DNA of 64,000 bases from Carposina sasakii (lineage: Eukaryota > Arthropoda > Insecta > Lepidoptera > Carposinidae), in the NCBI GenBank assembly GCA_014607495.2, contig CP053153.1, positions 558,001-622,000 of the forward strand. Reading direction: 5' to 3'. Of the stretch, positions 35,731 through 45,301 are shown piece after piece; the stretch's first letter is position 1, and each line of letters opens with the position of its first letter. A program made the translations under genes and the position numbers. Under the pieces are notes generated by a model that ran no database searches, had not been told where the DNA came from, and saw nothing but the letters and a program-made list of their open reading frames with translations.

Positions 35731-36347
35731 TCTATACCTACATATAATAAAAATGTAACGGATCGCTGTCTGTACACGAAAGATATATGACAAAATTATT
35801 ATAGGAAACCTTTATCAACGTAATAGTACCCAAAAGAATGATTTTTGGAATTTTTGTCTGTTTGTCTGTTTGTCTGTGCGTTCGTGCACGCTAATCTCAG
35901 AAACGGCTGAACCGATTTCGATGCAGTTTTCAATAATATATTGTGACAGGCCCCACTTAACATATAGGCTACTTTTTATCCTTCTATGCTGCTCTGAGAG
36001 TGAAAAAAAAACGTATTATACTACAGCTGCTTCTCTTCCCGGGCATACTGTACAAGTCAGTAGAGGGACAAGAGGGTCTTGGTGTTTTGTAGGCGATGAA
36101 CTGACCACCTGTCAATACTAACCGAACTTGTACATCTCAACTATACCCTCAAAATTGGTCAGAACTGGCACCATGTGGTTCTATCGGCCCTTGGTGGTCT
36201 GCCTACCCCGTAAGGGATAAAGGCGTGATTATGTATGTACGTATGTATATATATACTTTTTATCCCGGGAAAATGATTTAATCCCGGATAATTTCGACAT
36301 TTTTTTTTTCTGTAGACCACGCGGACGGAGTCGCGGGCGTCCAATAG
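35731..36347 (+). mobile_element. Helitron-like family B, copy 2, interrupted
   Basis: Left part 35731-35981 (TCTATACCTACATATAATAA) and right part 36254-36347, ending with the GCGGACGGAGTCGCGGGCG hairpin region and a mutated CTAG (AATAG). Split by the family C insertion. Confidence 0.75.
35982..36253 (+). mobile_element. Short retroposon family C, copy 2, with target duplication
   Basis: 272 bp. TACTTTTTATCC occurs directly before (35970-35981) and after (36254-36265). Uninterrupted family B copies have one such site. The 3' tail is ATGTATGTACGTATGTATAT. The duplication and simple-repeat tail indicate retroposition, as for a SINE or a short LINE fragment. Confidence 0.8.
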
Positions 36348-36624
36348 TATTTAAATATAGCTTTCATTAATGTCTATGATTGTACTGTTATTGTTGCCTT
36401 AACATAGCATTGCGTTTTTCTGGCACATACCTACACTTCCTTTTGTAAGTACAGCAGTCTAGTTTATTATATCCGTTTTTCAAAACTACTGGTATTCAAT
36501 ATTATGTTACCCTTTTTACTGTAGCTTTATATGTATTACAATTTTGTATGCAGTTTATTATCAAAATAAAAAGGCCAGGTGTAACATACGAGACATACGT
36601 GTATAATATCTAATATCTAGCGTA

Positions 36625-36698
36625 CCGGAAGTGCGTCACACGGTGACGTCACGAGGACACCGGAAGTGCCGGTGGTGCCGCCCGCCGGAAGCGGAAGC
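36625..36698. promoter_or_regulatory. Promoter-like cluster of ETS and CRE sites
   Basis: In 74 bp: CCGGAAGTG at 36625 and 36660, CCGGAAGC at 36685, GCGGAAGC at 36691, and a perfect CRE palindrome TGACGTCA at 36644-36651. ETS (GABP-type) and CRE/ATF sites together are typical of housekeeping or bidirectional promoters. No downstream ORF is evident on either side within the window, so it may be an enhancer or the start of a noncoding transcript. Confidence 0.45.
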
Positions 36699-37108
36699 AC
36701 GATACCGCCTTACCACCGGGTGAATGACCGATGTGGGTTTAAACGGTATGGAAACAGCAGGTTACATTGTTATAGATAACAGCTTCTAGGTACTGTAGAA
36801 CTTATATGTAAATAGGGTTAAATATCATCATAAAATATACAGGTTGATTTTTGGTCGTCAACGTTCCCGAAAACTACGGAATCTCCTCGTCATCACGATC
36901 ATTTTTCTGCATGGAAATATACCTGGGAAGTGTCTGGTTCCCAAGATATTAGGGTCCAAAGTTAAGTAAAAAGACTGCGTTTTTCTGCATAAATGCATAT
37001 AGACGCGCGTAGCAAGATTTTTAATGAGAAATAATTAATATCTGTCTATGAAAAAACTAGCATAAATACTGGACACTACAAATTTCGCACGATCTAGTAA
37101 TCAATTTT

Positions 37109-37249
37109 TCTTGTATTCTTTATTGTACACACAAACATTAGACAATATAGTGACTTAGCATAGTTACACAGAGACTGTACAAGGCGAGCTTATCTCTTTA
37201 AGAGATTTCTTCCAGAACACCTAAGCAAACAATTCGTTACACAATATTT
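37109..37249 (-). repeat. LINE 3' end fragment
   Basis: On the minus strand it ends GTACAATAAAGAATACAA, containing a polyadenylation signal. The upstream block AAGAGATAAGCTCGCCTTGT is the type found in lepidopteran LINE 3' regions (inference). Confidence 0.4.
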
Positions 37250-38002
37250 TTTTGACGTGAAACGTCTTTAAAATCGCGCCGACACATACGGGTACCAGGT
37301 TTAAAAACTGGACCGTAACGAAAAGGTCTATATCATCGTACCTTAATAATTAAAAAACTATTGGTCTTAGAAACAAAAATGTGGTGTAAATATTTCACTT
37401 ATATAGTCAGCTCGCTGTTATGACATTGAGTTCGTGTCGGAGTCAAGCGGGGCGGGGGGGAGGGATACTGCGATAACTGTGCGAAACCGGCGCTCACGCT
37501 TGTTTCTATTCAGTGTAACTCGTGACTCCGACTTTATAGCGTGGTGATTCTTTCGTGTGTTTGTCAAGTTTATTTGAACCAATTGATTTATACAAAAATA
37601 AGTGTAATTTGGACAGTATTTATATCTATACTAATATTATAAAGCTGAAGAGTTTGTTTGTTTGTTTGTTTGAACGCGCTAATCTCAGGAACTACTGGTC
37701 TGATTTGAAAAATTCTTTCAGTGTTAGATAGCCCATTTACCAAGGAAGGCTACAGTCTATACAACAACCTGCCCGGCTTCGCACGGGTACAACGCCCCCT
37801 CACGCGGACGAAGTCGTGGGCGGCTGCTATTTAAAATAACCAGAAAGTGACAATAAATATATAAACATTTGCTATGTATTTTATGTTTCTATTACGTACC
37901 TGTTCTTTTTTTATTAAAATACTTAAAACAGCGTCCATCTTGTTTTCATTTCAATCTTTTACTTTAAAAGTGATTCGCTAACATAGACGTTTCACGTTAA
38001 AA
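37250..38002. mobile_element. Composite DNA element with internal Helitron, copy 1
   Basis: 753 bp with ends TTTTGACGTGAAACGTCT and complement TTTTAACGTGAAACGTCT, one mismatch in 18. Carries a 206-bp Helitron-type insert at 37625-37830. Nearly identical to 44548-45301. No coding capacity. Confidence 0.75.
37625..37830 (+). mobile_element. Helitron (Lep1-type) nested copy 1
   Basis: Starts TC after A (TCTATACTAATATTATAAAG), contains four TTTG units and CTAATCTCAGGAACTACTGG, and ends with ACGCGGACGAAGTCGTGGGC and CTAT before T. Matches the common lepidopteran non-autonomous Helitron type. Confidence 0.75.
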
Positions 38003-38204
38003 CCAGTTTGATGTATAGAGTACGTACCCTTCGTTAAGGATGGCAACGAAAAAACACCCTGTATATAGATCATTTAAATGGTTTGATAAAGTTATATAGA
38101 GCATGTATGAAGAACTGAATTAATGTGGATGAGGCGAAAGAGGTAGGTTTGGAACGTACTAAACGGAGATCCCCTATGGGACATAGGCGTGTGTATATGT
38201 CGTG

Positions 38205-38960
38205 GCCATATTGTTAAATTGATCATTTCATGAAATGGTCGAGCATTTCATGAAGTGGTCGCATTTCATGAAGTGGCCAATTCAATTTGACCAGATCGTT
38301 AAATCGTCTACATTTCACGATTTTGTCATCCACGTTTGGCCAAATCGTATTAACAGGGTGTCCATAAAATCCGAATGTGGTAAGAGCTTACACCATATAT
38401 AAGTATACCATAAGGTATGATGGTATGATTTTTTTTGCTATTATTTATGTGATATTTTCACAATATAATATTTAAAAACATAAAAGACATTACAAAAGCG
38501 ATTCGCATCTGGCACATCGCCGGACGCTGCCTGGGCACGCTCGCTCCGCTCGCTCGGCTCGTGCGTCATTTGTCATAGTCTAACCTAACCTAACCTAACC
38601 TATCGTAATCTAAGGTTTTTGTTTAACAATATTATTATAAACCACCATTAAGTCTAATATACATTATACAATATAACACACTATCCGTGAACTTCTTCTG
38701 CATAGTCACCCTACTCTCTTTAATTTGTTTTATAACCTAAAAAGAAAAATCCGCCATCTTCACACATAAATAAAACGCGCGCAGCGCCTCTACCGGTGAT
38801 TCATGTAACTTTACGATATGATCAATAATCTTGACCACTTCATGAAATGATCGGGCGTTTAGTTGCCCATATCGAGAAACGATTTTTAATCATCGATCTG
38901 CCCAAACCATATCATGATGTGGCCAATAGACAGTTGAACTTTTCATGAAATGCGACCATA
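38205..38960. repeat. Palindrome-rich block with repeated ATTTCATGAARTGGTC
   Basis: Three copies at 38222-38280 and two inverted relatives at about 38836 and 38938. Matching outer parts (GGTCGCATTTCATGAA in both directions) suggest a foldback transposable element. Contains a TAACC run (see separate entry) and a GCTCGCTCCGCTCGCTCGGC tract. Confidence 0.5.
38579..38602. repeat. Short insect telomere-type repeat
   Basis: CTAACC followed by TAACC units gives about four and a half CCTAA (TTAGG) units, the insect telomere motif, inside the palindrome-rich block. Confidence 0.6.
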
Positions 38961-38961
38961 T

Positions 38962-40565
38962 ATATATATATATGTATGTATAACATACTCGTTAAATATT
39001 ACACTCATTCTTATCCTGATGTAGGTCTAACGTAGAAAGGAATCCCGGTAGGTGCCCGTATTGATATTTTACGATGAATTTCAATATTGTTTCCGAGTCA
39101 CAGATAGATGTTTCTATAATATTTATGTACCGATGCAGTAGCTACACGATTATAAGACGCCAGCACTACGAAAGTGCCGCAGTTATTAGTAGGAGCCGAC
39201 ATTTCGTTACTGTTTATCTTGCATCGCTCCTGTAGGTACTTATATATCTATACGTCACAATCTCTTAGCAATGAAAATCAGAATCGCACTGAAGCGACAA
39301 CGCGTCCACCATTCACAACACACCGGTATCAAGCGGAATCATTTGCGCAAACACTACCTACCCTGCACCCTTAGCAAAACATACCAACCGACACACTGGA
39401 ACCTAAAGCCTCAACCTACAATCGTAAAGCTCAATTCAGATTGCCACAACCCAATCCGTCTACGTGATTAGTGGTACAGGGAGAGAAATCATTTGCGAAT
39501 TTCCGAAAAGGACAGGTGATTTTGATATTATGCAAATTTGTTGCGAGCAAGAGGGACGGCAGTACCGCTGAAGTTCAGGCTTAGCGGATAAAATTTATAC
39601 CGGGATGAAAAGATTTATTACAAAAGCGTTGAGTGGCGCTCGGAAATTAATTACACTAAGTTTTGCTTTCGCTCTGTCCCATTGTGAGTTTCCTTGTTGG
39701 ATATCGGGTTTTTATTAGGGAGTTCTCGAGGATTTATGACGGTTGAAAGTTTTCGTGTAATTCTTTATCTGTTGAGTTGGCGGTCTGAGCGATGGGAGGA
39801 GGTGTTGCTGTGATGGAAGATTCTTTGTTTCCTGCATTGTTGATTGATAGGTTCCTATATTGTTATATTTGTGCCCGAAAGCGGTAGGCTCACCAAGTTA
39901 TAAATGGATGACGTAATTAGCAAATTTTGGTACACCCTTCATTGGGGATAATGGACGTGGCGGTATGTATGCATTTAGGTACGTGTTTTACAGCAGCCTC
40001 CCTTTTGAACTCTACAGTTTTCTCTTTGGACCGAATAAAACTAACCTCATAAAACTTTTTTAAAAAACATAGAAAAAATTATCATAACGTTACAAAGAAT
40101 ACGAGATATTTAAAAAACAACTATGTCTTTTTACCAGTACACCCTGTACACTGACTATTATTATGATATGAGTCGGATTGGGAGACATTACTTTTTGAAG
40201 CGTTATCAGTTAACACAGCTGATAAAGAAAGTTTATTTACCTTTGTACAATATTGTTTATTCCTTAGTATTCTCAGCATTACCTGCTCGACCTTCGCATT
40301 GTTTCTTTAAAGTTTTCGTTGCGCATCTGAATAATTCATCCGCATCCGTAGAGCAAACACTTTCGCGCCAAATCTCGTGTAAACTGCTCAAAATGGCGGC
40401 TAGCTATAATCGCGTCTAATGGCTGCTGTGTTTGTTTTGGAAATGTGGAAAATGGAAATACAAGGCTGTTTTCTTGTATTAAACTTGTTTTGTCTTATCT
40501 TTCACTTTCTCTCTTCGTCTGAATAGTTTTAGTAATATTTAGATTGTTGATGCTTTGTCACATGT
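38962..40565. other. Gene-poor stretch
   Basis: ORFs of 66 and 98 codons (39174-39471, 40123-40419) show no motif. No gene seen. Confidence 0.45.
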
Positions 40566-40750
40566 GGGTACATATAGGATGTGTTTCCGAAACAGGGTAT
40601 CCATAACTGCAGCATCATAACCAAGTGTAAATGATCAGTGATAAGTTGCTAGCCTATTGCCATAGAAAATGCCCGAGTTCAACTCTTACGACATGCACGT
40701 AAAAAGATGCAGGTGATATATTCTAGTAAACCCCACTTTAGCACAGGATT
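40566..40750 (-). repeat. Dispersed repeat family A, copy
   Basis: AGTGATAAGTTGCTAGCCTA and CTCTTACGACATGCACGTAA in reverse orientation. Confidence 0.65.
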
Positions 40751-41282
40751 GTTTCATGATGTACTAATACTTAAAGACTTATTGGACTTCTTTAAACTAA
40801 AATGAGATATTAGTCAGTAGCCATCACTTGAAAAAAAAAGGATGCAAGAGAGATCCTACTTAGAAATATTGCGATAATTACTAAAGTTTACAAACCTCGG
40901 TTGCTCGCGAACATGTAAACGCCTAAACATAAGCGCTTGTTCCCCGAATGTGACCGCAAACATCTTCACACGCCCTAAGGGAGACAAGGCCAAGGAATAA
41001 TCCGCGGAGAACTCATAATTACGGGACTTATGGAACCGACAAGCGCGAAATAATGGGAACGTTTTGATGAAGTTAGATTTGAATGTCGAATTTTCGTACA
41101 ATATTTAGTTAATGGATAGCGTACACAGTTTTTGCTAGTATTTGTGGTATATGAGCGAGAGGTTATGTAGTCATGCTTTATTCTTAGAAGATCATATTCC
41201 AATGCTATGATATTAATGCCCTAATGCTTACATATGGATTTCTTAGGAGGGCAAGTATGTATATGAAAAAAATACATAGAAT

Positions 41283-41520
41283 ACATACATACGTATAATC
41301 ACGCCTTTATCCCTTACGGGGTAGGCAGAGCACTAAGGGCCGATAGAACCACATGGTGCCACTTCTAGATCAATTTTGAGGGTATAGTTGAGTCCAAGTT
41401 CGGTTAGTAGTGACAGGTGGTCAGCCCATCGCCTTCAAAACACCAAGACCCTCTTGTCCCTCTATTGACTTGTACAGTATACCCGGGAAGAGAAGTAGCT
41501 GTAGTATTATACGTAGAATA
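41283..41520 (-). mobile_element. Short retroposon family C, copy 3
   Basis: Reverse orientation: ATCCCTTACGGGGTAGGCAG and ACCCTCTTGTCCCTCTATTG. Its 5' start is lost where the next element begins. Confidence 0.65.
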
Positions 41521-41760
41521 CATGAACGTATAAAGAATAATGGACAGAGTGTTGTCAATACAAAGAGTGAAGCATTCATAGTAAGCTCGGTAACGATATA
41601 CCATGCAGTAGGGATTGACGCGTTATCCACCCACACATACAAACCATAGAAAGCTCGGCGCCTACTAGAAAATACGCACACATGCGCAACACGCCGCCAT
41701 TTCGGTACTAATAATCTGTGCAGTGACAGCATTACGTCCGTTGTTCTTTATACGTTCATG
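41521..41760. mobile_element. MITE with 25-bp ends and 8-bp target duplication (hAT-like)
   Basis: Ends CATGAACGTATAAAGAATAA and complement CATGAACGTATAAAGAACAA, 23 of 25 matching. Flanks are GTAGAATA and ATAGAATA, an imperfect 8-bp duplication as made by hAT-type transposases. No coding sequence. Confidence 0.6.
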
Positions 41761-42108
41761 ATAGAATATTAGAATCACACGAAAAATCTCTACATATAAC
41801 GGTTTAAAATAAAAAATGAAATTCTGGCAAGTAGGTGTAGTGTATCTTATCGAAAATGTTTTTGGAAATAGAAGGGTAAAGCATTTAACATATTTTTTAT
41901 ATTGTAAAATACATAGTGTTATATGACTTAAAGCTGGTTTCCTCCTGCCATGATCAGATAGCGATAAGTACCTACGCTCCTTGGAGATGGCGTGAAAGGA
42001 CATAGAATTCGTTGAGCTGACTTCAAGCTAAACACATTTTGGTCGCGAAGACTAGATAGGCAGATATGAGACGTGACTATGAAAATGCTCCCTTATTAAC
42101 TACTATTA

Positions 42109-42390
42109 ATAAAGGAAGAGCGCAGACGTACAAAGATCACCGACATAGCTGAACGGTCCAGCAAGCTGAAGTGGCAATGGGCAGGGCACATAGCTCGAAG
42201 AACTGATGGCCGATGGAGTCGGAAAGTTCTAGAGTGGATACCACGTATCGGCAAGCACAGCGTGGGAAGGCCACCCGCGAGGTGGACGGATGACCTGGCT
42301 GCTTCCGACCGGTCGGAGTGGAGGTTGTTGGGGGAGACCTATGTCCAACAGTGGACTTCTCAGGGCTGTAAATGATGAATAAAGGAAGAA
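42109..42390 (+). mobile_element. RTE-type LINE, 3' fragment
   Basis: Short insertion keeping the C-terminal coding end, followed by ATGATGAATAAAG in place of a longer ATG tail. A second fragment of the same subfamily is at 62846-62955. Confidence 0.75.
42121..42375 (+). pseudogene. RTE reverse transcriptase C-terminal fragment
   Basis: 84 codons open to the stop at 42375. Recognisable tail motifs: LKWQWAGHIARRTDGRWSRK, SVGRPPARWTDDL, then WRLLGETYVQQWTSQG. These belong to the end of RTE-clade LINE proteins. A short stretch is missing after DDL compared with the usual GSRWMQ-containing tail. No reverse transcriptase core remains, so it is a dead fragment. Confidence 0.8.
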
Positions 42391-43193
42391 GATGTGCGCA
42401 GGTAGAATCGACCTATGTAAGTCAAATAAAAAATTTTATTGTTTCGTTTTTCTACAGCTTTTAGGTCAAACTGATATTCCGTTGTTAATGTAATCGATCG
42501 AATTTACGTTTACCTTTTACATACATAGGTAAGGCTTTTCTAAATCTCAGTCCTTGTCATTCCAAAAACGAGTATAAACCTCTCTACATCTCCCAAAGCC
42601 TCCGAAACATCAAAGCGTCGCTACTAAATTAGACGTTTTGCAGATACTAAAAGATATTTAGCCCCATCCCACCCCGGCCGAGACACCCTGGTAATCGCAC
42701 ACTATTTTAAAGGGTTGTCGACGCCCTTGCACCCCAAGACAGCCTATAAACAGCTTTAAGAAGGTTTCAAAGAAAATAGATGCCTTATTTGAAATGTTGA
42801 AGATTTTGAAACATTACAGTTTTGATAAAATATTTTGTGCTAACATTAAGTGAAACTTATCAAACGCAAAATGTTTCACGGAAAAACTAAACAGATTTTG
42901 ATAATACTTGACAGTTACGTAGTAACTATTAGAATATTTATGAGGTGTAGGTATTTAATTCAATAAAATTCTCGTGTCGCGGTGTTTTTACCAAACTTTC
43001 AACTTTCTATGTGTATTCGGTAGGTCTGAGAATAAATCGTAAATTATCTTTAATTTATCTTTCCACGCGACATCTATTGTCGCACGAAGTCTAATTTTCA
43101 GATTCTATAAACCAAGTATACCTTATATTAATGAAAATAACATGACTTTGCCCCATCAAAAACTCTATACTCCATAATTGTACTAATATTAGA
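42391..43193. other. Non-genic stretch
   Basis: No gene or clear repeat seen. Confidence 0.45.
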
Positions 43194-43337
43194 GTCGATT
43201 CCGGCAGTCACACATAAACCTAAACATAATCTTAGTCAGGTCTATCTCTCTCCGTTCTTAACATAAATTGCTGAGAGACAAAAGGACAGGTAGGACTAAT
43301 TTTACGTTTAAGTTTAAGTGTGACTGCCGGAATCGAC
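43194..43337. mobile_element. Foldback MITE, 144 bp
   Basis: Ends GTCGATTCCGGCAGTCACAC and its complement, arms about 45-60 bp with few mismatches, leaving almost no loop. Confidence 0.65.
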
Positions 43338-44005
43338 CATATTATGGATGTAAAAGTTTGTGAGAATGTGCATGAAAATATTTGGATATTAAGAAGTTTG
43401 TTAGACCTAGATTTAGCTTACATATCAAAATTCTAGAAGTTATATTATTTCGGATGAAGTCACAGGCATCTGCTAATAGTCATATAAAAAAATAATTAAA
43501 AAACACGCAATCCTACCTAAGTATACATACAAAAACATGCTTCTCCCATATATCTCCGGCTGAAAAAACAAACACCAAAACATCCCTTTGGGAGCACATT
43601 AGCAGATCAAACGTAGGGCCCCAATACGGCAACACCCTTGCTCTTTGATCTGAATGCACCAATCACAAGCCTCCAGTTTGATTGCTTCGAGACCTCTTAA
43701 TTACCCGATGACCTTTCTATGGGCCTCGGAAGGTTTGGCCCTTAAAGGACTATCTTCACTGGAACGTGACGTCACAGTTCATTACAAATTGCGTGTGATG
43801 GAATCAGAAGTTTGGCCGATCCAATCTAACATCGTTTGGCATTAACGTTTATCGTGGCTCCAATAAAGTTTTCAAACACGTGATATGAAGAAAATGTAGC
43901 CTATTCGTTATTCTAATGTATAACCTATATAAATTTCATTAAAATCGGTTCTAATTTTTGCATGAAAAAGTAATAATTTTACATTATGTTATATATATAT
44001 ATATG
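43338..44005. other. Non-genic stretch with a possible regulatory patch
   Basis: 43600-43860 is less AT-rich and has CTTTGATC (TCF-type), a CCAAT box, and a perfect CRE TGACGTCA at 43767-43774. The 63-codon ORF at 43654 has no motif. Confidence 0.35.
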
Positions 44006-44007
44006 AG

Positions 44008-44110
44008 GCCTGACTAGAATACATCAACTGCGTCAACTTCCGTGCATGTCGTAAGATTTGACAAAGAAACTTAGGGGCAATCTCTCAGGCGATAAGCTAG
44101 CTGCTTTTCA
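44008..44110 (+). repeat. Dispersed repeat family A, 5' part
   Basis: GACTAGAATACATCAACTGC, CCGTGCATGTCGTAAG, CTCTCAGGCGATAAGCTAGC. Confidence 0.6.
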
Positions 44111-44547
44111 CTATGTATACTCGTATTAGCTGGTTATGAAGGAGATTGAGAATCATGAAATATAATCAGAACTCCGCAGTACAAGTGTACAATGTAGTCC
44201 TGGATCAAATATAGCATCGCTATAATTTTACAAATCAATCTAAACTACACAATACCTTAGTGAGAGGAGGCCTTTAGGGTACGGAGGCGTATCTGGCCCT
44301 TAACACTCCAATGCTCACCAATTCACCATTAGTATGGCGACTGGTATTCGGGTAGGAGTTAATTAAAGTTTCCCAGATCATACCCGGGGCTCGATAGACC
44401 CAATTATGGTGAACATTTCATGCAAAAATGTTTTAACCTAACCCAAAGTGTATACCAATATAAATGCGTGGAATTTTTTTGTGTACGATCTAATGATGAA
44501 AATACACATAACTCTTAATTCTTACCCTTATAGCACTAACCCTCAGT

Positions 44548-45301
44548 TTTTGACGTGAAACGTCTTTAAAATCGCGCCGACACATACGGGTACCAGGTTT
44601 AAAAACTGGACCGTAACGAAAAGGTCTATATCATCGTACCTTAATAATTAAAAAACTATTGGTCTTAGAAACAAAAATGTGGTGTTAATATTTCACTTAT
44701 ATAGTCAGCTCGCTGTTATGACATTGAGTTCGTGTCGGGGTCAAGCGGGGGGGCGGGGGAGGGATACTGCGATAACTGTGCGAAACCGGCGCTTACGCTT
44801 GTTTCTATTCAGTGTAACTCGTGACTCCGACTTTATAGCGTGGTGATTCTTTCGTGTGTTTGTCAAGTTTATTTGAACCGATTGATTTATACAAAAATAA
44901 GTGTAATTTGGACAGTATTTATATCTATACTAATATTATAAAGCTGAAGAGTTTGTTTGTTTGTTTGTTTGAACGCGCTAATCTCAGGAACTACTGGTCT
45001 GATTTGAAAAATTCTTTCAGTGTTAGATAGCCCATTTACCAAGGAAGGCTACAGTCTATACAAAAACCTGCCCGGCTTCGCACGGGTACAACGCCCCCTC
45101 ACGCGGACGAAGTCGTGGGCGGCTGCTATTTAAAATAAACAGAAAGTGACAATAAATATATAAACATTTGCTATGTCTTTTATGTTTCTATTACGTACCT
45201 GTTCTTTTTTTATTAAAATACTTAAAACAGCGTCCATCTTGTTTTCATTTCAATCTTTTACTTTAAAAGCGATTCGCTAACATAGACGTTTCACGTTAAA
45301 A
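44548..45301. mobile_element. Composite DNA element with internal Helitron, copy 2 (uninterrupted)
   Basis: 754 bp, same ends and same internal Helitron position as 37250-38002, with only scattered substitutions. Flanks are unrelated to those of copy 1 (cctcag before, acggcc after), so it is an independent insertion. Confidence 0.75.
44924..45129 (+). mobile_element. Helitron (Lep1-type) nested copy 2
   Basis: Same 206-bp length and boundaries as the nested copy at 37625-37830. Confidence 0.75.

Larger units (their letters stand above)
36840..38061 (-). mobile_element. TA-flanked MITE family E, copy 3, split by insertions
   Basis: Left part 36840 to about 37108, right part about 38007 to 38061, with TA on both outer sides. 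About 60 bp of the MITE is missing at the junction. The gap holds a LINE tail and the composite DNA element. Confidence 0.8.

Noticed and set aside
38579..38602. Chromosome end or telomere fusion point
   Set aside because: Only four to five CCTAA units, embedded in a repeat block; too short for a telomere relic by itself.
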